Assembly: GCA_902780405.1 (NCBI GenBank) | Contig: CACZFI010000001.1 | Coordinates: 124,001 to 188,000, forward strand | From: an uncultured Lachnospiraceae bacterium | Lineage (GTDB): Bacteria > Bacillota > Clostridia > Lachnospirales > Lachnospiraceae | DNA length: 64,000 nt | Direction of reading: 5' to 3' | Part shown: positions 53,604 through 62,326 of the stretch, in pieces | Layout: every line of letters starts with the position of its first letter | Numbering within the stretch: position 1 is the stretch's first letter | The notes under the pieces: model-generated | What the model saw: the letters and a program-made list of their open reading frames with translations, nothing else | Databases searched by the model: none | What the model was told of the DNA's origin: nothing | Made by a program: the position numbers and the translations under genes

Positions 53604-56600
53604 ATGGATCAGTTACAACAGCAAAACCATCAGCAAGAGCAACAAGTACAGATGGCTGCGCAGGCACAGGTCTCTGAGACAGTCTTTGACAAGCGGATTC
53701 AGACTTATGAGAGTCTGATGGCCGACGTTCACAGAAAAAGAGGAAACGACAGCGAGGAGATGCTCAGAATCAAGGGGCAGCTTACCCTTGTTACGAGCAT
53801 ATTAAAAACACAGATTGCTTCCGAGGCGCAGGAACTGGAAGGACAGGTCGCCACGTTGCGTCAGGCATACCGTGATCTGCTTTCGGCGTGTGATCACTAT
53901 CTTGAAGTGAAATGGCAGGCAAAATACTACTTGGGCGGCGAGGCCAAAAGGCGCCGCAAGATGGTAATGTCCATCCGTGAGATGGCAGAGTCCGAGTTAA
54001 ACTGTATGTCCGGAATCGTGAAGGACAATGTCCTAAACAAAGCTCGTCAGGAAGGAATGCTTTTCGGAAACGCTTTTTCCGATGCAATCCGCGACTATCA
54101 GGCGGCGAAGGAAGATGTCACCAAATACCACGGCTTTGAAGAAGAAGGAGACTTTTTCAACAGAAACGTTAAAGACAGCCGGACGGATGTCACGGATGAG
54201 ATCCTTGTTTACAAAAAGCCGGGAGAGATTCCCGCCGGTGTGCAAAGTGCGGTAGGAGCCGTACGATATGCCAAGTTTCTCGGCATGGAAGATGTGATCC
54301 GTCGTTCCAAACTGGTCCTCGGCAAGGGTACCGATGATAAGTACCGTTACGGTATGCGTGTCGAAGGACTTCCCGAAAACCATATGACTGTAAGTGAGAT
54401 CAAGCAGTCGGTAAATAACGGCGTATGCAAGATCTGTTATTCCGGGGAAGCCATGAAACAGATCGCGAATGCAAAGCTTTTCCATATGCTTCTCGGAGGT
54501 AAGAACTGGAATCCCGAGGAAGATCTGATCATGATTTTTTCCAAGAGCGAGACGGATATGCAGCCGGACTTCCATATAACCGGGGTTTACTTAAATACAC
54601 GCTCGGATGCCTTTTCCACTGCAGACAATACAAAAGAGATCACGAAACTTCTCCAATCCAAGGATTTTGTAATGGATGAGAGGACTGCCGCATCCTTTAT
54701 GACACTCGATGCCAACGACCTTGATTATGTGATCGGAAAGGGCATATCCAAGGAGCAAAAGGTCGCTCTTTCAAAACGGATCACCGTGCTGAAAAACTGG
54801 ATCACGGCTACAAGAGAGCGGGAGAGCGCTGAAGGCGTCAAGCAGATCTTAAAGACCTACATGTGGGATGATCCCGAGAACTTAAAGGAGCTTTTCGGAA
54901 GAAGCAAGAGAGAGACCAAGGGACTTTATACAGGACTTTTTAGGAATACCGATTTCGAGGTCGAAGGAAACACACCGGATATGACCGGGGAGCGAAAGGC
55001 GTATTATGACATATACTTTTCCATGAAGAAAAGTCTGGATGCCGCAAGCTCCGAAGCCAAAAAGGGTATGATCATTTTAACGATGCTTGACACCGTCCCC
55101 TACTATCAAAAGAAACTGAACCTGGACGGGGATACAGTAAAGGATATTATCGGCGAGGTATCGTCACGTCTTTTTTCCGAGAATATGAGTGACAAGTTCC
55201 TTGCGGCATGCATCGACGAAACCCAAAAACTGAGACGGGAACTTGTCGAGGCTTATGAGGAAGTCAAGTCCAGAAACAAAAAAGATGGCAGTGCGGAGCT
55301 AACAACGATCAGTGAAAATCGCACGCTTTACAGAGATATTACAATTCTTGAACGATTTGAAAGTGTGTGTTCCAGCGCGGACTGCTTAAAACGCGATCTG
55401 CGTCATAACAAGATGTCTAATCTTCTGCTTGATTATACCTCGAAAAAAAGTACGGATGTCGGCGAAGATAAAGCAAAGCAGATTGTAGAAGACAAAAGGG
55501 TTGTGGGCCGGCTATATGAAGCACTTCATAAAGAGAGCGGAAGTGCGCTCAATGATGAATTGAAAGATCAGATTGAGGATTGGGCAGGAAACAAATTCAT
55601 CTTAAACCCCAACAGAGCGGTTGTTGATGTGATCGAAGAACCGATCCCGAAGCTTTCCGAGGAGATGTACTCCAAGCAGGTATGTCATGCCTACGAACGT
55701 CTGATGACGCTAAGATCCTTTGTTCTTCCGCAGCCTCCCGAACACACGGATGACCAGGAGGGAAGAGCTGCCGAACGACTCTACAAAGATGAGATGAGCG
55801 GCATGGGTCTTACGATCACCCAGGCTTACAACCAGTTCCTTGAGGAACTCCTTGCTTATTATAAAGAAAAGCCAAGCAAGGAGGCGCAAATCCTCTATAA
55901 GAGGACCAAGATCGAGTGTACGGTTTTCTCCAACCTTCTGACTTCATTTATCAGCGGACGGAAGACTTACAGACCGTCCACCACATGGAACCATGTGATC
56001 AGAGAAGGCGTCGGATACTCCGGTAATATTACGGGCCTTAAGAATATCGGCGGAGGTACTTCCGAGGTATATAAGATCGAAGGTAAGAACAAAACGACCT
56101 ATTTTAAACCGGATGACAACATCGGTTCATCCGAGACTGCGATTTTTTCGGGTCTCATCGATCTTGAGGTTCAAAAAGCGAAGAACAACAAAAAACTAAA
56201 CGAAGATCAGAGGGCTATCATCCTGGCGGTTTTGGAGTCTTTGGAAGACAAGATGAAGAAAGATTACAAAACCCATTCCGAAAAAGATTTGTACGATATT
56301 TATACGCAGCCTTGGTCATATACGCCGACCAATGATATGCATGAGAATACAAAACAGTTTTATGAAAAGGCAACCGGCAAGGACAAGAAGACAAACGAGG
56401 CGTTTTGGGAGACTTTCAATGCGGTCCCTGCGGCATACGGTGAGAAGATTCCCGAAGTCTATCACATCTTTCCGTACCTGCATAACAATGCGGAGAATCT
56501 GCCGGCAGACGTTCTTCTGTACCTGAAGACGATGGTTACAAACATCTTCACGAAATTTACGTTCAAATTGAACGCATATTCCGTCGCTACGACCAATGCC

Positions 56601-57428
56601 AAGATCGCTCCGGGCAGCAATTTAAGCAAACGTAATGTTGCAACCTCCAGAGTATCATCCCTTCTCGGGATCGATCATATGGTGGCACATTCCGAGACTG
56701 CCTATGTGCAAAAAGGCTCACAGCATGTCTTCGGCAATCTTATGGACGAGGCCAAGGGAGAAAAGATCAAGAAGGTTTCCTCATTTAACATCTACTCAAA
56801 TGCGGCAATACAGGATCTGAATACGATGCTGATCTTTGACTTCCTGATGGGTCAGTGCGACCGCCATGAAGAGAACATAACCTACCTGACGCACATGGAA
56901 GGCAAGAAGAAGGTGATTGACGGTATCCAGCTGATTGACAACGATCAGTGCGGCGGATTGCTTACACCCAAGGAGTGTGAAGCAGGCGCCGGAACGATTG
57001 AACCTTTTGATCCGGCGGCACTTGAAGCAGTACCGAATGCCGTGCTTCGAAAGATTTTGGAACTCGATGAGAAAGTGCTTGCGGCTACCGTCGGCGATAT
57101 CCTGAACAAGGAGGAGATCGGTGCCATGGTGAAGCGACTTGATTTCCTTAAAAAGCACATCGTGGATTTCTTCAACAAGGCAAAGACACTCTGTGAAAGC
57201 AACAAACCAAAGGATAAAATCGAAGGTCGTCTCCTTATGAACGATAAGTATAAGACCCTTCTCTTTGCCAAGAACAAACATATCAAGTCCAAACTTGCCA
57301 AGAAGCTTCCGAAGGAGAAGTTTATCGCAGTCACCACATTTGCGCTTCCGAAACTGAATGACATCGAAAAGGAACTGCAGACGATGCAGGATGATGAACT
57401 TGCAAAGCTTCAGAAGCAAGAGGCTTAA
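53604..57428 (+). CDS. Candidate CIS cargo G with HipA/PI3K-like kinase domain
   Basis: A 1274-aa family 2 protein starting MDQLQQQNHQQEQQ behind AAGGAGGAA. Residues ~35-150 hold the family 2 module (SEEMLRIKGQL, SACDHYLEVK), with AKLFHMLLGG near residue 295. The C-terminal ~450 residues look like an atypical kinase of the HipA/PI3-4-kinase/Fam20 superfamily: GGGTSEVYKIEG (nucleotide loop, ~815), Lys835 in YFKPDD, a helix VSSLLGIDHMV, the catalytic loop MGQCDRHEEN with Asp1086 and Asn1091, and the metal motif IDND (1112-1114). It likely transfers phosphate to a protein or lipid; the substrate is unknown. All key residues seem present. Confidence 0.82.
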   Translation: MDQLQQQNHQQEQQVQMAAQAQVSETVFDKRIQTYESLMADVHRKRGNDSEEMLRIKGQLTLVTSILKTQIASEAQELEGQVATLRQAYRDLLSACDHYLEVKWQAKYYLGGEAKRRRKMVMSIREMAESELNCMSGIVKDNVLNKARQEGMLFGNAFSDAIRDYQAAKEDVTKYHGFEEEGDFFNRNVKDSRTDVTDEILVYKKPGEIPAGVQSAVGAVRYAKFLGMEDVIRRSKLVLGKGTDDKYRYGMRVEGLPENHMTVSEIKQSVNNGVCKICYSGEAMKQIANAKLFHMLLGGKNWNPEEDLIMIFSKSETDMQPDFHITGVYLNTRSDAFSTADNTKEITKLLQSKDFVMDERTAASFMTLDANDLDYVIGKGISKEQKVALSKRITVLKNWITATRERESAEGVKQILKTYMWDDPENLKELFGRSKRETKGLYTGLFRNTDFEVEGNTPDMTGERKAYYDIYFSMKKSLDAASSEAKKGMIILTMLDTVPYYQKKLNLDGDTVKDIIGEVSSRLFSENMSDKFLAACIDETQKLRRELVEAYEEVKSRNKKDGSAELTTISENRTLYRDITILERFESVCSSADCLKRDLRHNKMSNLLLDYTSKKSTDVGEDKAKQIVEDKRVVGRLYEALHKESGSALNDELKDQIEDWAGNKFILNPNRAVVDVIEEPIPKLSEEMYSKQVCHAYERLMTLRSFVLPQPPEHTDDQEGRAAERLYKDEMSGMGLTITQAYNQFLEELLAYYKEKPSKEAQILYKRTKIECTVFSNLLTSFISGRKTYRPSTTWNHVIREGVGYSGNITGLKNIGGGTSEVYKIEGKNKTTYFKPDDNIGSSETAIFSGLIDLEVQKAKNNKKLNEDQRAIILAVLESLEDKMKKDYKTHSEKDLYDIYTQPWSYTPTNDMHENTKQFYEKATGKDKKTNEAFWETFNAVPAAYGEKIPEVYHIFPYLHNNAENLPADVLLYLKTMVTNIFTKFTFKLNAYSVATTNAKIAPGSNLSKRNVATSRVSSLLGIDHMVAHSETAYVQKGSQHVFGNLMDEAKGEKIKKVSSFNIYSNAAIQDLNTMLIFDFLMGQCDRHEENITYLTHMEGKKKVIDGIQLIDNDQCGGLLTPKECEAGAGTIEPFDPAALEAVPNAVLRKILELDEKVLAATVGDILNKEEIGAMVKRLDFLKKHIVDFFNKAKTLCESNKPKDKIEGRLLMNDKYKTLLFAKNKHIKSKLAKKLPKEKFIAVTTFALPKLNDIEKELQTMQDDELAKLQKQEA

Positions 57429-57445
57429 GGATATGACATACGTAT

Positions 57446-58303
57446 ATGGAGCTTATTAGTCTTAACGAAGACAGTATATTTGAATATGAAGATGTGATCG
57501 CTCCCGATGCAGTCGACTGTATCGGGAGACAGTTTCACAGCGGGCTTGCGGTGTCTGACGGAAAGAAGGATCCCGAACTCTTAGCCTATATGGTCTGGGA
57601 ATACATCCGCAGAAAGGATGCTTCAGACAATGAGGCGGTGATCATCAAGTTCTTTTCGAAGGACGAAAAGGCAGGCAGGATGCTTGTTGCTTCGTTTGAT
57701 GAGGAACTTTCCAAAGAACGTGTGAAGCGTTGCACCTTTTATTTTGAGAAGGAGGACGCGGATGCAGCTTCTGTTCTGTCCGAAGCCGGCTTTGTGACGG
57801 AGACAAGGGAAGGACCTTTTACGATGGTAAGTCTTTCCGATTGTGCATCTCTATCGGTTGCAAATTCAAAGACACCGGATTATGTCGTTCCCATAGAGGA
57901 TCTTATGATACGACAGTTCCGAAACGGTATCGACATGTGCGTTCGAAACGGAAGAAGAGGGATATTTTCGGATCTTGAGTATCTTCCCATGAGCTGGTTT
58001 GATGAGGAAATCTCCGGCTGCGTGTTTCAGGATGATGAGGTAAAAGGCTTCCTGCTTGTAACCTATACCGCGGGAGGAGAACTGGTTCCGGCGCTGCTGT
58101 TTGATTTTGAACCGGATGCCACGAAGAATTTACTCCATATGATCGCATTTACCATACGAGCCGCAGCGGAAAAATATCCGCCGGACACCAGGGTTTTACT
58201 GGTGAATTACAGTGAGATGTCCGAGGCGTTGATCAAAAAGCTGTTTCCTATGGCAAAACCTTATGAGATCCTATTTGGTGAGCGTGTGCAAAACGAAGGC
58301 TGA
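57446..58303 (+). CDS. Degenerate tandem GNAT-like protein 8
   Basis: A 285-aa protein 17 bp after cargo G. It aligns with the protein at 44879 along its length and, like it, has a broken CoA loop (SKDEKAGRMLVASF, residues ~71-84). The second half has QFRNGIDMCVRNGRRGIF and the DDEVKGFLLV strand that mirrors GDVKGLFLV in its paralogue. The ribosome site is poor (AAGGAT, spacing 12). It closes the cargo block and is followed by a fresh promoter. Confidence 0.68.
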   Translation: MELISLNEDSIFEYEDVIAPDAVDCIGRQFHSGLAVSDGKKDPELLAYMVWEYIRRKDASDNEAVIIKFFSKDEKAGRMLVASFDEELSKERVKRCTFYFEKEDADAASVLSEAGFVTETREGPFTMVSLSDCASLSVANSKTPDYVVPIEDLMIRQFRNGIDMCVRNGRRGIFSDLEYLPMSWFDEEISGCVFQDDEVKGFLLVTYTAGGELVPALLFDFEPDATKNLLHMIAFTIRAAAEKYPPDTRVLLVNYSEMSEALIKKLFPMAKPYEILFGERVQNEG

Positions 58304-58304
58304 C

Positions 58305-58333
58305 TTGCGAAAGAGCGCCGAATGAGGTATAGT
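58305..58333 (+). promoter_or_regulatory. Sigma-A-type promoter of the sensor/phosphatase operon
   Basis: TTGCGA (58305-58310), a 17-bp spacer and TATAGT (58328-58333). It lies directly after the last cargo-block gene and 41 bp before the ATG at 58375, so it probably drives the last three genes separately from the cargo block. Confidence 0.6.
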
Positions 58334-58374
58334 TAAATTTGGCTTTTAATAATCGAAAGGCGTAAATTAATAGA

Positions 58375-59331
58375 ATGCGTACAGATGAAAAGCAATACTA
58401 TGATGTTCCCGAACGCTTCTTAAAGGCAATCGAGGAACAAGGCTACAAACCGGTAGCTGTTGAGGATCAGACACTGTTTGATCCCTATTATGATGCCATG
58501 GAAGGGCATTGGAGCGCAAACTCAAGCTTCGTCAATCTTTGGGCATGGAAGGAAAGTCTCCCGTGTTACTACAAGATCGTCGGCGAGCTGATCGTGCCTG
58601 TGTTTTATCTGCGTACATACGGATACGCCGTGGCAGGCGCCATGATCGGACACTATACCGATGCCGGGATCGGAGAAGTCCTTCGGATTCTGCATGAGGA
58701 TTTTCGCGCTATGGGAGAGAAGTTCTGTATTATGGACGTGGTTCCCTGGATGCGGCCTTACTTTGAGAGAAACGGAGACTTTACCTACGAAGATCTCCGG
58801 GACAATATGGATTACACTTTCACGCCGGAAGAGTTTCAGGCGGGGATGGATGCTTCGGATGATCGCTATCGCTACAGATACTTTCTGCGCAAATACAATT
58901 TCGAGACACTGGAGTTTACGCCGGAGCACCTTGATGACTGCAATGCATTTATGGAAAAGTACTGGTGTGACCGGACGGGCTGCGAGGAGTGCCAGAGCGG
59001 ATGCCTAAAGCAGGTTGTGGCCAATATCATTCCCTACTACGGTAAGTTGCGCTGTTACGGCATCATTGTATATGTGGACGGGGAACCGTCCGGCATCTGT
59101 CTTGTCACATCGAGGAATCATCTCGGCATATATCAGTACAAGAACGCAAATAATCGCATTAAGGGATTGAACGAATACCTTCTGCGCGAAACATTTGAAC
59201 GCTTCATGCAGGATGTGGACTGTATCAATTATACGGAAGATATGGGCGTGGAGAATCTTCGCTATTACAAGGAGCATATGGCGCCTTCTTTCACATTGCT
59301 TTCAAAACTAACACTCAGAGAAAAAGGATAG
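58375..59331 (+). CDS. DUF2156 / phosphatidylglycerol lysyltransferase C-domain-like protein
   Basis: A 318-aa protein of the DUF2156 family, whose double GNAT-like fold is the catalytic part of lipid aminoacyltransferases (MprF/LPG synthase). Markers are SSFVNLWAWKE near residue 50, MDVVPWMRPYF, LNEYLLRETFERF and the closing INYTEDMGVENLRYYKEHM. There is no membrane flippase domain, so this is the soluble form. A cysteine cluster (Cys198, 203, 206, 210) might bind metal. The ribosome site GAAAGG lies 14 bp upstream, farther than usual. Substrate and link to the CIS are unknown; it heads the operon with the sensor and phosphatase. Confidence 0.85.
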   Translation: MRTDEKQYYDVPERFLKAIEEQGYKPVAVEDQTLFDPYYDAMEGHWSANSSFVNLWAWKESLPCYYKIVGELIVPVFYLRTYGYAVAGAMIGHYTDAGIGEVLRILHEDFRAMGEKFCIMDVVPWMRPYFERNGDFTYEDLRDNMDYTFTPEEFQAGMDASDDRYRYRYFLRKYNFETLEFTPEHLDDCNAFMEKYWCDRTGCEECQSGCLKQVVANIIPYYGKLRCYGIIVYVDGEPSGICLVTSRNHLGIYQYKNANNRIKGLNEYLLRETFERFMQDVDCINYTEDMGVENLRYYKEHMAPSFTLLSKLTLREKG

Positions 59332-59335
59332 GAAC

Positions 59336-62326
59336 ATGAATTTTTCATCTTTACCGCACCGGATGATATCTGAGGTTGCGAACAGGCAACATCATAAAAC
59401 AAGACTGATCATACGTACGCTCAGCGTTCTGCTGTTCATCGGAGCAGCGGTTTTCCTGTACTACAACAGTCAGTGGATCGGCGTGAGATCCTATAAGGAT
59501 TATACGCCGGAGAGTATCACTTCGGCCTCGGAGGATACAGACGGTAATCTCTACATCATTACCGATTCCACGCGCAATATCGTGAAAGCTTCTTCAAGTC
59601 GGAAACTGGTTTCATCCCTCAATGCGAGCGACGGTGACTACACCTCTGCCAATCGTGTGATCGCGGGAGGAGACGGTGAACTCTATATCTATGATGTCGT
59701 GATCGACCGCGGTATCAGGATCGATGAGGAGAGAGTCCTTCGGATGCCGAAGAATCTTAAGTATCCGGAGGAGGTTTATCGCTATGAGGCCGGTGGTTCG
59801 GTTCGTCGTTCTTTGATCGGTATCATTCCGTCCGAGGATGGTATCCGCATCATTCAAAAGACGGATGCGGGCTTTACGATCAAGGACGAAAACGGTGGCT
59901 TTGTTGAATCCAAGCCTCTTGCAGAGGCGGAGTCCAACGTTCTTTTTGCGACCATTGATCCTTCAACCGATGTGCTTTACTATGTCACATTCAACGGAAA
60001 AGTATGGCGCTATGAGGACGGCAAAAATGACACGCTTCTGTATGACAGTGATGTGGCGGAAGGTTCCGTGCCTCAGTCTGTGGCATTGTGGAACGGCGGA
60101 CTTTATGTGGTTGATATCGGATTGCGCGACCTGATCCGTATCGATCTTTCCAATCTCAAGGTGGAGAGATTCTGTCAGGATTTGGAATTTGCGGATCGCC
60201 CCACGGTTGTGGATCTCGTGGCCGGACCGAGCGGACTTATCCTGGCGTCGGAAGAGTATCTGACGGTATTCAACGACGACGGATTCTCCTATCTTGAAGA
60301 TTACGAACTTTCCGTACAGTTAAAGGTTCGCGTGATCCTTGTATGGGCGGCACTGATTTATATCATTCTTGCGATCATCGGACTTCTGTTTTTGACAGGT
60401 TCCTACCTTGCTAAGCGGTCTACCGTATATGCCCGTGTTGCAATCTATATTGTACTCGGCGTTTTGGCGCTTGTGGTTCTCTTTCTGGGCACGCTGTTTC
60501 CGGAGTTTAAAAAGCAGCTTACGGACCAAATCTACGAGAATGAGATCTTTGCCGCAAGTGTTACGGCCGACAGTATACCGAAGGATGCATTTCTTTCTTT
60601 GAACAAGCCTTCGGACTTTATGAATGAAGATTATATCGCCGTAAGAGATGCGGTTCACGGCGTCTTTTCCGCAGACAGAGAGTCTTCCGAGGGCCTTTAC
60701 TGCACCTGCTACCGCGTGATCGACGGCGTTGTGACACTTACCTACACAATGGAAGATATCTGCGTGATCTATCCCTACAACTGGGAGTACGAAGGTACGG
60801 ACATGCAGGAACTGATGGAGACGGGCAAGACCTTTAAGTATCAGACCGAGACGGCTACCGGAAGTTATATTTTCGTACAGTATCCGATCAGGGATGACAA
60901 CTCCGAGGTGATCGGATTCGTGGAGGTCGGTACGGACATGCTTTCCGTGGAGGCGAAGAATCGCGAGATTCTGATCAACCTCCTGATCAATGTTATCGCC
61001 ATGACTGTGGTCGTTGTCCTGCTTGTGATCGAGCTGATGCACTATATGAAGGGCAAACAGGTATATTATGAGGCGAAGAAACATGCTTCGGGTCCTGTCA
61101 GACTGACACCGGAGATCTTCCGTTTTATCACCTTCTTGGTATTCTTCTTTACAAATGTCACCTGTGTGATCCTGCCGCTTCACACGATGCGGATTTACGA
61201 CAAACATGCAGTTTCATGGATGACATCTGCGTTTGCGGCGGCGCTTCCCGTGTCGGCCGAGGTTGTTGCGGGTGCGGTTTTTTCGGCGCTGGGAGGCAAG
61301 GTCATCAAGAAACTCGGACCGAAAAAAGCCATCCTCGTCAGCGGACTTGCTTACACGATCGGATTTGCGCTTCGTATCATACCGAGTGTTACCATGCTGA
61401 CCATCGGTTCGCTTGTGCTCGGTGCCGGCTGGGGCGTGCTTCTCATCATGGTGAACTGCCAGATTGCGGAGCTTCCGGAGGAAGAAAAGGACAAGGGATA
61501 TGCTTATTACAGTATCTCGGCTGTCTCGGGAGCGAACTGCGCCATTGTGTTGGGCGGTTTCCTGGTGCAGTGGGTTTCCTATATCGCACTGTTTGCGATC
61601 ACAGCTGCGGGCAGTATCATGCTTTACTTTGTATGCAGAAGGTACCTCGCAGACAATATGCCGACGGAAGAAGCACAGGGAGACGAAGAGGAGCAGCCGA
61701 AGTCTTCCGCTGTCGCATTTATCTTTAAACCCAGGATCCTCGGATTCTTTTTCCTGATCCTGTCACCGCTTCTTATATGCGGCTACTACTTAAACTACAT
61801 GTTCCCCATTATGGGTGAAAATTACGGGCTTTCCGAGACCAACACCGGATACATCCTGATGATCGGCGGCGTTTTGGCTGTTGTGCTCGGATCACCGCTT
61901 ACGGCTCTGTTTACCAAGAGAAACAATCGCCACTTTGGCCTTTTCATATCGGCGATCTTGTATGCGGAGGCCTTTCTCGCCATCGCACTCATGCAGAATA
62001 TACCTTCCCTGATACTGGCGATTTTCCTAATCGGCGTATCAAACAGTTTCGGCGTACCGCTTTTCACGAGCTATTTCACGGACTTGCACGAAGTGGAGGA
62101 GTTTGGTTACGACAGGGGCTTCGGTGTATACAGTCTGATCGAGAACGGTGCGCAGGCACTCGGTTCTCCGATCCTTGCACTTATCTACGGACTCGGAGTC
62201 GCAAAGGGCATGATGGTCCTTACCGTTTCCGTGACCGTGTTTGCCGTATTGTTCTTCATTACGGCATCCATCGGCTATCACCGTCATAAGAAGAATCAAA
62301 CGGAGGCAGAGGAAAGCAATGGGTGA
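59336..62326 (+). CDS. Membrane sensor fused to a major-facilitator-type domain
   Basis: A 996-aa membrane protein. Residues ~24-43 are a membrane helix. Residues ~50-325 resemble a beta-propeller (NHL/SMP-30-like, repeated DGxLYI and LYVVD strands), probably outside the cell. Helices at ~331-358 and ~366-387 are followed by a ~150-residue outside domain that looks Cache-like, another helix (~543-567), then a major-facilitator-like domain from ~595 with GKVIKKLGPKKAILVSG, the MFS loop-2 type signature, and about ten further helices. It may act as a ligand receptor rather than a transporter. RBS AAAGGATAGG. It overlaps the phosphatase gene by 8 bp, indicating coupling. Confidence 0.83.
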   Translation: MNFSSLPHRMISEVANRQHHKTRLIIRTLSVLLFIGAAVFLYYNSQWIGVRSYKDYTPESITSASEDTDGNLYIITDSTRNIVKASSSRKLVSSLNASDGDYTSANRVIAGGDGELYIYDVVIDRGIRIDEERVLRMPKNLKYPEEVYRYEAGGSVRRSLIGIIPSEDGIRIIQKTDAGFTIKDENGGFVESKPLAEAESNVLFATIDPSTDVLYYVTFNGKVWRYEDGKNDTLLYDSDVAEGSVPQSVALWNGGLYVVDIGLRDLIRIDLSNLKVERFCQDLEFADRPTVVDLVAGPSGLILASEEYLTVFNDDGFSYLEDYELSVQLKVRVILVWAALIYIILAIIGLLFLTGSYLAKRSTVYARVAIYIVLGVLALVVLFLGTLFPEFKKQLTDQIYENEIFAASVTADSIPKDAFLSLNKPSDFMNEDYIAVRDAVHGVFSADRESSEGLYCTCYRVIDGVVTLTYTMEDICVIYPYNWEYEGTDMQELMETGKTFKYQTETATGSYIFVQYPIRDDNSEVIGFVEVGTDMLSVEAKNREILINLLINVIAMTVVVVLLVIELMHYMKGKQVYYEAKKHASGPVRLTPEIFRFITFLVFFFTNVTCVILPLHTMRIYDKHAVSWMTSAFAAALPVSAEVVAGAVFSALGGKVIKKLGPKKAILVSGLAYTIGFALRIIPSVTMLTIGSLVLGAGWGVLLIMVNCQIAELPEEEKDKGYAYYSISAVSGANCAIVLGGFLVQWVSYIALFAITAAGSIMLYFVCRRYLADNMPTEEAQGDEEEQPKSSAVAFIFKPRILGFFFLILSPLLICGYYLNYMFPIMGENYGLSETNTGYILMIGGVLAVVLGSPLTALFTKRNNRHFGLFISAILYAEAFLAIALMQNIPSLILAIFLIGVSNSFGVPLFTSYFTDLHEVEEFGYDRGFGVYSLIENGAQALGSPILALIYGLGVAKGMMVLTVSVTVFAVLFFITASIGYHRHKKNQTEAEESNG

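Noticed and set aside
60320..61207. 295-codon open frame on the minus strand
   Set aside because: Antisense to the sensor/MFS gene, His-rich shadow without a plausible start.
62241..62318. Upstream ATG for the phosphatase
   Set aside because: It lies deep in the sensor/MFS gene with no ribosome site, and the added residues are unlike an N-terminus; ATG 62319 has GAGG at good distance.
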